Source: Ligustrum vulgare (lineage: Eukaryota > Streptophyta > Magnoliopsida > Lamiales > Oleaceae). Taken from it: a DNA stretch of 64,000 nt. Location of the stretch: positions 28,462,513 through 28,526,512 of the forward strand of contig OY743181.1 of the NCBI GenBank assembly GCA_963555705.1, written 5' to 3'. This document shows positions 21,812 through 33,272 of this stretch, one piece after another (the stretch's first letter is position 1; each line of letters opens with the position of its first letter). Position numbers and translations under genes: made by a program. The notes under the pieces were generated by a model that worked only from the letters and a program-made list of their open reading frames with translations, had not been told where the DNA came from and did no database searches.

Positions 21812-24800
21812 TCACGAACGACGGTCAATCCATAATCCTTCTTCATGATCCCAACGCATGTAAGTGGATTCGATGTTATCTTCCTCTAAAGTTGCACTCC
21901 CTTGTATACCAATAGAAAATGGAGGAGTTTCATCAAAGTGATCATAATCTTCTTCATCTACTACATCACCAATGCCAACAATGCGTCTCTTGCCTTGAAG
22001 GACCACTGACCACTTAGTGTCGGCAGGATCAAGACCATAAAATACTTGTTTCGCTTGTGATGCAAGTATGAATGGCTCATCAAGATAACCCAACCGTCCA
22101 AAATCCACCAAAGTGAAACCTAATTCATCCACCCGAACACCCCATCGATTATCAACCCATTTACATTGGAAGAGAGGAAACTTGAACTCCCGTAATCAAG
22201 TTCCCAAATTTCTTCAATGACACCATAATAGGACATCGAGGCATCTATTGGCATTGTATCTTTAGCACTTGAAAAATCTCTTGATAGTGCTACTTGTGTC
22301 ACTCCACTGTTTTGCACCGCACTCTTATCATCTTGACGTTTAGTGTAAAACGTATACCCATTAATGTCATATGCTTCATAAGATCTCACAATCGTGCTAG
22401 GACCATATGCTAACCACTTTACCATTTCAACAATGGTATTCGACGTTTGTGACAACTCTTTCATGACTCTATCTTTGAACCATTTTGCAAATAAACGATT
22501 GTGTTGATTAGTTACCCACCTTTCACCTTTAGAAGGATTCTGCTGCCTTAGGATGGACATGTGCTCATCTAAATACGGATGAACTTGAGAAAGGTGTTGT
22601 AATACTAGGAGGTGTGCTTTATCTCGCAATTCAACACTAGGGACAATTGATTTGCATCCAATCGTCCCTTTACCTTCGAGTCTTCCCTCGTGACGAGATT
22701 TAGGAACACCAATAGTCTCAACGTCATCAAGGTAGTCAGTACAAAATTCAAAAGCCTCCTCAGCGGCATAACCTTCAATGATACTGCCTTCGGGTCGAAA
22801 TCGATTTCTGACATATCCTTTCAAAATACCCATGTATCTCTCAAATGGATACATATACCGCAAGAACACCGGACCACATATCTTAATTTCTCTTACCAAG
22901 TGAACAAGTAAGTGCACCATAACGTCAAAAAATGATGGCGGGAAATACATTTCAAATTGACATAGAGTGATAACAATATCGGCCTGCAAATCATCCAACG
23001 CCTCTGGGTCAACAACTTTACTGCAAATTGCATTGAAGAAAAAACAAAGTTTTATTATGACTTGTCTGACATGTTTTGGAAGTATGCCTCGAATTGCAAC
23101 TGGTAACAAGTGTTGCATTAACACATGACAATCATGAGACTTCATACCAACCAATTTCAAGTCCTTCATCGACACAAGACTTTTGATGTTTGATGAGTAT
23201 CCAGATGGAACCTTAATAGCATGCAGACACTCACAAAAACATGTTTTCTCTTTTCTGGACAAAGTATAGCAAGCTGGAGGTAAATAAGTACGTTTTTCCG
23301 ACTCTTGCGGTGCTAATTGATCCCGTATCCCCATTTCTACCATGTCCTTCCTGACTTTGATACCATCTTTCGTCTTCCCTTGAACGTTCAACAATGTCCC
23401 AATGATGCTATCACAAACATTTTTCTCCACGTGCATTACATCAAGACAATGTCTTACTGATAAATGTTTCCAATAAGGTAGATCCCAGAATATGGACCTC
23501 TTCTTCCAAAGACTCTTTTGAGGAGGCTTAAAAGGTTTTCCAAACAAAACATCAATATTTTTAACTCGTTCATATACCTCACCTCTTGTTAACGGCAAGC
23601 GAGCTGCTCGATCCTCAATTTTTCCATTGAATGCCTTCTTCTTCTTTCGATAAGGGTGATCAGCGGGGAGAAATCTTCTATGACTCATAAAGACATTTTT
23701 CTTACAGTTTTTCAACCAAAGATCAACCGTGTCTTCTTCACAAACGGGACATGCTTTAGGTCCTTTGTTCGTATAACCTGACAAGTTACCATATGCGGGA
23801 AAATCATTTACGGTGCAAAATATCATAGCACGTAAGGTGAAATTCATCTGGCTATGTGCATCAAACACCGATACACCTTCATCCCACATCAGTCTTAAAT
23901 CTTCAATTAGTGGGGCAAGATAAACATCTATGTCATTCCCCGGTTGTTTAGGCCCTGATATTAACAAAGACAACATGATATACTTGCGCTTCATACATAA
24001 CCAAGGAGGAAGATTGTAAATCGTTAGAAGAACCGGCCAAGTGCTATGTCGACTACTCATGTTACCGTGCGGGTTCATTCCATCTGTACATAGTCCAAGC
24101 CTAAGATTCCTATCTTCACCCCCAAAATCAGGAAACAACCTATTAATGTTCCTCTATTGAGGAGAATCGACCACGTGTCTTAGTTTTCCATCTTGTTTCC
24201 TCCCATCAGCATGCCACCGCATGTTCTTCGCATCCTTTGCATTGGCAAACAAACGTTTAAATCTTGGTACTACGGGTAGGTACCACAACATCTTTGCCGG
24301 AGGGATTTTCTTATCCTCAAAATTAGCATTCATGTTCTTTCACTTATACCGTGATGCCCCACACTTTGGACACAGACGCAAGTCCTTATACTTATTTCGA
24401 TACAGTATACAATCATTTGGACATGCATGTATCCTCTCGATCTCCATTCCCATTGGACACAACAATTTCTTTGCTTCGTAAATTGAACTAGGAAGCTCGT
24501 TATCCTCCGGAAGCATCTCTCGTAAGAGTTCCAGTAATGCCGTGAAACTCTTGTCACTCCACCTACTATTTTCTTTCAAGTTATACAATTTCAACACAGC
24601 AAACAATTTTGTGAATTTTCTACATCCAGGATACAAAGTCTTCTCAGAATCATTGAACAAGCTATCGAACACATGAGGCTTTTCAATGAATTCCCCTTGT
24701 ATATCACGCATCATTTCTTCTATCATATCATTATTGTCATTTTCCACATAATTCTCATCAATATTGCCTAAATTATTCTCCTGCAGTCCACCTTTATCGT

Positions 24801-24825
24801 CACTAGTGCATGTCCTAGGAAGCAT
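21812..24825 (-). pseudogene. TNP2-type CACTA transposase
   Basis: TNP2 is the catalytic transposase of En/Spm-like elements. The 5' piece (24340-24825) has KTLYPGCRKFTKLFAVLKL, MLPEDNELPSSIYEAKKLL and a CPKCGASRYK zinc motif, then a TGA at 24340-24342. The frame continues through KMLWYLPVVPRFKRLF to a TAG at 24154-24156, where family members have Trp. It then runs open for 672 codons, with LRLGLCTDGMNP, ISGPKQPGNDIDVYLAPL and DFPAYGNLSGY, then a DUF4218-like part (FLRYMYPFERYMGILKGYVR) and a DUF4216-like part (YYGVIEEIWELDY). A frameshift near 22185 moves to the C-terminal piece at 21812-22132. The usual N-terminus before the LYPG block is missing; retroelement DNA begins there. Confidence 0.9.
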
Positions 24826-26486
24826 ATGTCAACAAAGTTTTCAATTTTTTTTTTTTAATCCCAATAAAATAGAATGAAAAGTAATAATATGGAACTAATG
24901 AGATCCACCCCCAAACTTGAAATGAACATTGTCCTCAATGTTTTGCCACATAAATAAGTAAGAATATGCAAAACTTGACAAAAGAAAGAGAACGAGAACT
25001 TCCCAAGTGTAGAGGAGATGTCTCATTGTAGTCTTGATGCTTCAATTTGAAATGATGTTGGATGAATTTGACCCTATTTCTTGCCTTGCCCAACTTGATC
25101 GGATGTGTCTTAACTGATGTTTACCTTGCAAATAAAAGATAAGTAATATTAAAAGTCATAAACATCAATAAGAATTAATGGAAGTTCAGTACCACACCCC
25201 CAAACTAACGTTAAAACAAAATTTTGAATTTTCAAAATTGGTCGACCACACACATTCAAGCCTTGACGTCGCCTAGAAAAACATAAATTTTCCCGAGCCA
25301 TCTTTTGATACGTTAAAGTTCACAGCATGATCGACAATATAATAAAAATACAGCTCATTTGAAGATCAAAAGGGCCATGAAACAATGTAGAGAAGTTGGC
25401 TTTTCAGGTGCTATGGCTTGCAGTGGCCTTGCAATGGGGCTGCCTTGATGCAAACATTGTTTTAATGGATTTCATGTTATGTGGTGTACTAATTCATGAA
25501 CGAAACACACTTACTCAATGATAACAATGTCATGAAGATAAATGCTCGGAAGAATCTCTAAAATTAGCACAAGAATGTCTTTGTGGCATTTCATCAAACA
25601 CTATATGAGCATTGCAAAAATCAATGGTTATGCATAGGGTTGGAGGAATGAATGAACCCAAAAATTTTGTCTACTAAACTACAAATCACAATCTCCAACC
25701 ACTAACCTAAGCCCCTTCTTCACAATTCACACTTCCAATTATTCGAAATCTAAAAGAAAATTTCATAAATTTGAGTAAAGTATGTTTCAAGTGAAGAATT
25801 ACATACCTTTGATTGATTTGGATGCGGGAAATAGTAATGATATTGATACAACTAGGTGTGGATGACATGCACACAGAATATAAGATCAAATATGAGGTGA
25901 TTGGGGGAGAGAAAACGAGTTCATGTTGTTTGAAATTGAAAGAATTAAGTGAAGCACTTAAACTGCCGAATTTGGTATCAGATTGTCCACGCGATCGCCT
26001 GGCTGGAGTGCCAGCGATCGCGTGGTTCAAGGTTTTAAAACCTGTTGATTTTTAAGTGCAAAGTCGCGATCGCCGATGCCTATTGGCACGCGATCGCTTA
26101 GTACACGGCCGTACTGAAAATTTTTCCTATTTCTGATTTTCAAAATCGTTTTTATCCCCCTAATCACTTCATGATTGATGCAATGATTTTTCAAACATTA
26201 ATTTCATGATCCAAACTAGTGTGTGTGATGCTTGGGATGACAATTAAAAACCTAATGTAACAAAATATGCTAAATCAAAAATATACCTAAAAATGCAACA
26301 ATAGACTAACATGCAAAGTGCCTTAACATGTAGTATGCAAAACACTCAAAACAAGTTACCTATCATGAATTAATCTAAAATAAAATAAATAATGAAAGCG
26401 TAGTAAATAAAAGGGAAGAAAGGTTGGGTTGCCTCTCAACAAGCGCTCCGTTTTAAGTCTAAAGCCCGACTTTTTGCACTTCTTTA
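24826..26486 (-). other. 3' non-coding region of the Athila-like element
   Basis: No coding potential beyond small frames. Reading the minus strand it contains, in order, the AGCGCTTGTTGAGAGG phrase (about 26425-26450), a cluster of CGATCG/CGGCCG palindromes (25985-26110), a short exon-like stretch rich in CT, and two AGTTTGGGGGTG polypurine runs, the outer one preceded by TTGAGGACAATGTTC. These phrases are typical of the region between the genes and the 3' LTR in Athila-type elements. Confidence 0.6.
24905..24918 (-). other. Polypurine-tract-like site
   Basis: The minus strand reads AAGTTTGGGGGTGG, a purine-rich run of the kind that primes plus-strand synthesis. A second similar run is at 25195-25206. 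No LTR follows either one. Confidence 0.5.
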
Positions 26487-28806
26487 TCATGGAGGCTTGA
26501 ATGATGATCTCAGAGCCTTGCACATCTTGCAATTTCCAGCCTTGCACTTCTCAACTCGTTTTCTCACTCTCTTGAATCCCAAAGCCTCACTTTTAGCCAA
26601 TTGTTGAGGGATGTTAGACTTTTCTTCCTTCTTGTCCCTCCATCCATCTTTAGCCTTTATGAACTCATGTTTTGTGCTTAGCTCCTTCTCGATATTAATA
26701 CCCTGCTTGGTCTTTTCTTCTGGTTTCTGGACCACCCCCTCCACCTTGAAGCAGCTTTCATTTAGACCTTCAAGATCTTGCCTTGTCCTGATGCTGAACG
26801 TGACTTTTTCCTTCTCGACCCTAAAGATGATTTCTCCCTTTTCAATGTCGATTAAGCATCTTCCAGTAGCTAGGAACGGCCTTCCAAGAATGAGGGGCAT
26901 TTGGGCGTCCTCTTCCATGTCCAAAATCACAAAGTCGACTGGGAAGAAAAATTTGTCTACTTTTACTATCACATTCTCAACAATCCCATATGGATATTTG
27001 ATTGATCTGTTTGCCAGCTTCAGTGTGATATTGGTTGGTTTAGGCTCCCCCAAACCAAGTTTCATGTACACAGACAAAGGCATTAAATTAACACTGGCCC
27101 CTAGATCACACAATACATTATCAAAATTAAATTTACCAATAGTACAAGGGATCGAGAAACTCCCTGGATCTGTTAGTTTCTGTGGCAACTTCTTTTGGAT
27201 AATGGCACTGCATTCTTCACTAAAAGCTACTGTTTCATTATCAACTAATTTCCTTTTATTTGACAGCATCTCTTTCATGAATTTCAAGTAGAGCGGCATT
27301 TGAGCCAATGCTTCCGCAAAAGGAATATTAATGTGCAGTTTCTTGAATATTTCCAAAAATTTCCCAAACTGCTGCTCCAACCGATGCTTTATCAATCTTT
27401 GTGGATAAGGAACTGGGGGCACATAAGCTTTTACTGGTGGTCGAACTCGAACTTCTTCTTCAACTTTTTCATGAACTTCAGGAATCGACCTCTGTTCTTT
27501 CTCACTTTCCTGTTCTTCCACTACATCTTTCTTCTGGTTCATCTGCTTTTCATATTCTTCTGTAGTCACTTCAGTTAGCTGAACCCCGCTTCTCGTTGTT
27601 ATTGCATTAACATGCTCACGAGGGTTTATTTCAGTGTTGCTTGGAAACTGTCCTGGCTGTCTTGTTGAGCTGCTAGCTGCCAGCTCTCCCATTTGTCTCT
27701 TCAAATTCTTTATTTCAACAGCTTGATTCATTATCTCACCATTCTGACTCTTGACCAGCTAAATTAACTCTTCTATGTTCTCGGATATGTTTTTCTGAGG
27801 TTGCTGCTGTTGCTGTTGCTGAAACCCAGGCGGATGCTGAACATTTTGATTATTAGACCAGGAGAAGTTGGGGTGGTTCTTCCATTCTGGGTTGTAGGTT
27901 TGTGAATAAGGACCACCATGTTGCCTGTTGCCCAAAAAATTGACTTGTTCTGGATTTGATTGACTCTGTTGCATGGGACAGAAATTCACAGTGTGATTTT
28001 CAAAACAAAAATCACATAGCGATGTTTGAACTGAGTTGACTGTCTGCACACCCATTCTGTCAATTTTCTTCGTCAACGCATCCAATTTAGCATTTAATGA
28101 TGTAATCTCATTAACAGCAATTACTCCCCCAGACCTAGGTGTAGCTCTATCCGAGTACCACTGATAACTGTTGTAGCGCCCCGAGTTCCGTATACCCGAT
28201 TCACTACGTCATTTTCTGTCTAAATTTTTCGAATAATATTTTTGCGGAAGAAATAATTGAAATTCATTTTTGGCAACATTAAATAACTGTAATGGCCGAT
28301 AAAATTGAAACATTTATGAAACCATTTGAAATAGTAAATCGAACCATTAATTTTGTAAAGAAATTGACAATGTCATAATTTCTCAAATAAATGAACTTCT
28401 CTAAATTATTCGATTGTTTGGAAAAATACAGAAATCATTAACGTCAAACTTTCAACCGTTTAACGATTATTGCCACCATCATTCATCGCTCGCCACCGTC
28501 TCCGAAATCTGCAAAACTGTTAAAAAGTAGGGTGAGTATTTCATGGGGGAAATACTCAGTAGACTCATCGCAAATTAATTTAATTTATAAGATGATTAAA
28601 CACATAAATCCCGGCTCTTTATAAAACGAGCATTGATAGAGCTTCTTTATAAAACGGCTCTTGATAAAACTCATATAGTGCATTACAGCACGGGACATAT
28701 TTTGCAAATCATAGGCTCTTTGAAAATAGCTCTTTGAAAACAGCTCTTTGAAAACCATATACTTATAAAAACATTTTAATTATGCCAAGCATAATTTCTT
28801 TTGAAA

Positions 28807-29230
28807 GCATAACATAAGATAGGATTGAAATCCTCATAAACATAGGGAGACACAAGAACTTTACCGAACTTAGGTGGCAAGAATTCTTATGCAGTAAAAT
28901 CATAATAACAGTAAGTTTTCATCATAACATAGGATAAGATCGAAATCCTCATAAACATAAGAATTTTACCGAACTTAGGTGGCAAGAATTCTTATGTAGT
29001 AAAATCATAATAACAGTAAGATCATAATAACAGTAAGATCATAATAACAGTAAGTATACCAAAACATAATTCATGAAATTTATAGGGATCATTTCCATCA
29101 TAACATAAGATAGGATCGAAATCCTCATAAACATATGCGACAGGAATTTTACCGAACTTAGGTGGTAAATCCTCATAAACTTATGGAGACACAAGAATTT
29201 TACCGAACTTAGGTGGTAAGAATTCTTATG
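28807..29230. repeat. Dispersed direct repeats inside the 3.1 kb insertion
   Basis: Two phrases, GAAATCCTCATAAACAT and TTTACCGAACTTAGGTGG, recur in three blocks at about 28828, 28940 and 29117, with CAAGAATTCTTATG after most. Spacing is irregular (about 110-180 bp). Further up, GCTCTTTGAAAA repeats three times near 28710-28760. Confidence 0.75.
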
Positions 29231-30302
29231 TGCATAGCAATGATCCAAAACATATAAAACATTATCGTAAAAACATAGGGTATACTTACTTTTCATAAAA
29301 AAACATAAGGTATATTTACCTTTCATAAAACATACTTAATTTTCTTGAAAATTGACTTTCACAAGTCACATGACATTCATATGAAATCATAATTTAAATC
29401 AATTAATAAGTGCGAGTCTACCTCAAATCCGACGAATGCAAAGTTGAGCGGGAATGACTTCAATTTCTTTAAATTCTCCGTACGCTTCGTCTTAGCCAAT
29501 AAGTCACTTTAGTATATCGAATATATAGTTCAAAATGATAAATTATAATTTGAGGACTAAAATTGATGTTTTGAAAGTGGAGGGATTAAAATGAATACTT
29601 TTGATAGTTGAGGGACTGAATTGATCAGATTTTTAAAATGAAAGGGTTGATTAAAATCATTTAAAAAATTAAGGGCTGAAATTGATGATTTTAAAAGCTG
29701 AAAGGACTGAAATAAAACCTTTTTTAAAACATAGGGACTGATTTGAAATAACTTTAAAACTTCAGGGACCAAAGTGCAAATTTTGAAAGTTATTAAAATA
29801 TATTATATCAAAACCTTTACTCTCTCTCTTATTTCGATCTGAAGATTTTAAACAGAGAGAGAGACAGGCGAAAGAGGCGAGAGACGGAGGCGACAAAGAG
29901 AGGGAAATCCGATTTCTAATCGACGATTCGCCGGCGCTAGGTGAGGCGAAGGACGGGCAAAGTGTGGGAGTTCTGATTTGAGGAAGTTTTGATGCGAGAT
30001 AGGTTTGAATCAGAGATTTATCGAGGCTCAAAGTCGCGGTTTAAGGTAGCGATTGCCGGTGGTAAATCCGGTCAAAACAGTCGGCGGTCGAGGTAGGTTA
30101 TGAGTTTTAACTTAGTTCTTTGGTTTTGGGTTGATTTTGGGTTCGATTGGTTGTCATAATCGAAGTGGCCAGTGGGTGGTTTATTTGTGATTGCGTGTGT
30201 GGATTGATAATAATGGCTGAGGTTATTGTTGGCGACTGGTGGTGATGAATGAATGTGGTTATGGTGTTGATTAATGATGATGAGTTTGGTGATGGAGCTG
30301 CT

Positions 30303-30424
30303 GGTGGTGATGGTGATGATGAGACGGTGATAGTACTTAATTTGGTGAAGGTATGGAACTGGTGGTGGTGATGGTGATGATGAGACGGTGATAGTACTTA
30401 ATTTGGTGAAGGTATGGAACTGCT
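30303..30424. repeat. 61 bp exact tandem duplication
   Basis: A GGTGATGAT-rich unit starting at 30303 is repeated head to tail at 30364 without visible change. It is a recent local duplication inside the 3.1 kb insertion. Confidence 0.85.
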
Positions 30425-32228
30425 GAAATGGTTGGGTTTGATTTCTGAATTGTGGCTGGATGTGGTGGTTGGATGGCTTTCGCAGGTGGTGATGGATTCT
30501 TGGTAGTAAATTGGTGATGGAGGTGATGATCATGGGTTGTGCAGTTAGTGAAAATCTGATGATGATGCTGCTGATGATGCAGATGATGGTTGCTTGTTCA
30601 GGATTCAATTGGCAACAGAGATGGCTGTGAAGCCATGACAGTGAACTGGTTTGGCAGTGATAATGTGATTGAACATGGAGGTATGTACCGTGGCTGGTGA
30701 TGAGAATGAAGGAGGTTGCCGGGAATATATTTGTGATATGGTAGTTGGAGCTGGAGATGGAGATGGAGCTGTAAAGTGCGGAGTTTGGTGGAGAGGATGA
30801 TGAAGTAATGGAAAGAAAAGAAAAGAAATAGATTAGAAAATTATGGGAATCTTGAATGGTGAAAGTATGAGTTGTGCCATGTGTATTAAAAATGAAGATG
30901 GAGTAGATGGAAATGGTGATGATGAAACCGTAGATGGGACATGGTTTTGAAAATAAAATGGTGGAGAACATCATAATTGAAAGGGAATCATTGATTAAGA
31001 ATTGTATTAAAAATTGATATATTTTGGACTAAAAATAAATCTGAGAATAAATAAATTTGGAATTTAAAATGATTTTGAAAATAATACTTTGAATAAATAA
31101 TTAAAATAACATAATTTTAGAAATTCGGATTTTAATTTAAAATCGAACAAATTCGATATTTCTTGACTTGGCTAGACGAATCCGTCGCGGCGTTAACTTC
31201 AAAATAATGGGTGAAATAGTAGCGACACAATTTTCTAAATATTAAAATAATTATTTATTGCATAAAAATTCTGGGTCGCTATAACTGTTCGCAGCCATCT
31301 TCTCAAAAATCTCATATGCTTCTTCATATGTCATATCCATTACGGATCCTCCAGCTGCTGAGTCGGCGTACTTCTTGTTTTCATTTGTCAGCCCATTGTA
31401 GGAAGTTTGAACTAGTATCCAATCAGCGATTCCATGTGTAGGACACTGTCTGATGAGCTCGTTGAACCTTTCCCAAGCCTCAAAAATTGATTCCCCGGGC
31501 TGTTGACTGAATGATAAAATCTCCCGCCTTAGCTTTGACATGCGGCCAGGTGGGAAAAATTTATTTACAAATTTCTGACTTATGATTTCAAAAGTGGTGA
31601 TTGTACGTAGGGGCAAAGTGTAGAACCAAGCTTTAGCTTTGTCTGCCAAAGAGAATGAAAATAACTTCAATTTCACAGCATCATCTGAAACTCCATTCAT
31701 GCGCTGCATTTCACACAATTCCAAAAAGGATCGAAGATGTGCATGAGGATCTTCAGTCGGCAATCCATGGAAAACACATGAGTTTTGGAATAGTGAGATC
31801 AAAGAGGTTTTGATCTCAAAATTGTTAGCTTGGATTGCAGGAGGTACTATGCATGTTCCAATGTTCCCCACAGGAGGAATCATGTAGTCTCGCAAAACGC
31901 GCCTTCCATGATTTTGTTGCTGTCCATTTACAGCTGCTGGTAGATTTTGTTGATTTCCCTGATTATCTTGCATTATGTTATCTGCCATGGCTAAGTCTGT
32001 TTCTTGATTCGCTTTCAACTGTTGTCTACGCCTCTGTCGAAAGGTGCGTTCAATTTCTGTATCAAAAGGAAGCAAATCAAATGACTTAGTCCTTCTTAAC
32101 ATAAATTAAAGAAAACTAAAATTAAAAGCAAAAACTGAAAAATAATATAAAAATACAAATAAAAATAAGCAAAATAAAGTTCAAAGTAAAATAAGAACTA
32201 ATGGGTATCGATATTAATATAAAAACAG

Positions 32229-32246
32229 TCCCCGGCAATGGCGCCA
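32229..32246 (-). other. Primer-binding site (tRNA-Asp type)
   Basis: The plus strand reads TCCCCGGCAATGGCGCCA, the 3' end of plant tRNA-Asp including CCA with one change. The minus strand is therefore its complement, as required for priming. It lies 13 bases inside the 5' LTR. Confidence 0.8.
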
Positions 32247-33160
32247 AAAACTTGTTCACTGATATCTCGCGATGCAAGAATTCCCCGCAAGTGCACGGGT
32301 CGTGAGAAGTAATAAAGTGGACCTAGGAGTCCGGATTATCGTCCCACGAGGACTGCTATTAATTATCAAAATATTTTAGTTCTACACTTTATTTGAACGA
32401 ACAAATGAATTTGATGTTTTAAATTAAAACTAAGAAGATGAATTAACTAATTAAATTGTGAAATTGTTTTGTTTTAAAAGATGATTGTAAAGTGGTTGGG
32501 ATTCACGATCTCACCTAGCCAATTAAATTAATTTCAATTCCAGTTTTATTTCCTAAATATGCATTCGGTCGAATTCACTAATTTAAATTGAAATTCCTCT
32601 CTCGAGTTTAAATCAACTCTACCTAAATAAGTCAACCATGTATCTCTACAGCGGGTCTGAATATTCCTTATCTAGATGCATTACATTCTAGAATTCACAC
32701 ACGACCACAATAATTACAAGAGTATATCTCTATCTCTCGTTCAATTACTGGATTTATTACCTAGATCTATGTTATTAACTCACCTCTCGGATTATGAAAA
32801 TAACACATAAAATCATGAATAAGTGGCCAGTTCATTCACGCATTAAACGCAATAATAAATCAACACATGCATTAAAGCGTTAAAACACGGAATATGGAAT
32901 TAAAATAATTAACTAGGCTACATCGTTCATCCCAACATCAAATTTAGCTACACATCATATTTAAATAACAAAAACAAAATATAATGACGTTCATTGAAAA
33001 TAACAACGAAGAATGGAAAGATTGCACCAATTATCAATTCTTCAAGTATCTTCATTTCACGCCCCTCTGCGATGCTTGAATCTCCAAGAATTTGAATTAA
33101 AATATCTGTTGTGGCTCGTTCTATGGAGAGGCAAAGGTACAGATCTCGTGCCTCTTATGT

Positions 33161-33172
33161 TGTATATATAGG
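33161..33172 (-). promoter_or_regulatory. Putative LTR TATA box
   Basis: The minus strand reads CCTATATATACA, about 590 bp into the LTR. Palindromes at 33251-33370 lie 80-200 bp upstream of it in the sense direction. Confidence 0.55.
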
Positions 33173-33250
33173 TTTTGGAGAAAACCTAGGTCAAAACAAG
33201 AAAAGTCTGATAAAAATCGCGAGAAAAAACCCACAGTCGGCCCAACCGGA

Positions 33251-33272
33251 AAGCCACGCGATCGCGTGGCTT
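33251..33272. promoter_or_regulatory. 22 bp perfect palindrome centred on CGATCG
   Basis: Bases 33251-33272 equal their reverse complement (core CCACGCGATCGCGTGG). Two more GCGATCGCG motifs follow, at about 33281 and 33354. This parallels the palindrome at 1648-1667 in the related solo LTR, but with CGATCG instead of CGGCCG. Confidence 0.75.

Larger units (their letters stand above)
28172..31283. mobile_element. 3.1 kb insertion in gag, solo-LTR-like (TGTAGCG...CGCTATA)
   Basis: The plus strand starts TGTAGCGCCCCGAG at 28172 and ends GGGTCGCTATA at 31283. The flanks ACTGT (28167-28171 and 31284-31288) are a perfect 5 bp duplication, and removing one copy restores the gag frame. TGTARCG...CGYTACA ends are typical of long plant LTRs, so a solo LTR with the final C mutated is the best reading. 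The repeat match can be extended to nine bases (ATAACTGTT), so a Mutator-type insertion is not excluded. There is no coding domain inside; the 300-codon frame at 30072-30974 is a low-complexity artefact of GGTGATGAT repeats. Orientation is unknown. Confidence 0.65.
26487..32102 (-). pseudogene. gag-pro polyprotein of the Athila-like element, split by an insertion
   Basis: The gag N-terminal part (31289-32102) has the retrotransposon gag core: HGLPTEDPHAHLRSFLELCE, KLFSFSLADKAKAWFYTL, and FFPPGRMSKLRREILSF. The frame then passes into the 28172-31283 insertion. Joining across the target duplication continues gag in frame at 28166. The second part (27762-28166) has a CCHC-like knuckle (CDFCFENHTVNFC) and a Gln run, then a TAG at 27759-27761. 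The third part (26487-27731) has basic and Glu-rich sequence, then an aspartic protease with DLGASVNLMPLSVY, IKYPYGIVENV and PLILGRPFLATGR. Only one stop and one insertion break about 900 codons, so it was lost recently compared with its neighbours. No pol follows. Confidence 0.85.

Noticed and set aside
26611..27291. 226-codon plus-strand frame
   Set aside because: It is the antisense shadow of the protease frame, which carries DLGAS and other family motifs.
28807..29230. CRISPR-like spaced repeats
   Set aside because: Spacing is irregular, repeats are imperfect, and the setting is a plant retroelement.
30072..30974. 300-codon open frame on the minus strand, Ser/His/Thr-rich
   Set aside because: It is the antisense of GGTGATGAT-type low-complexity DNA, including an exact 61 bp tandem duplication. 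No domain, and composition is unlike a real protein.
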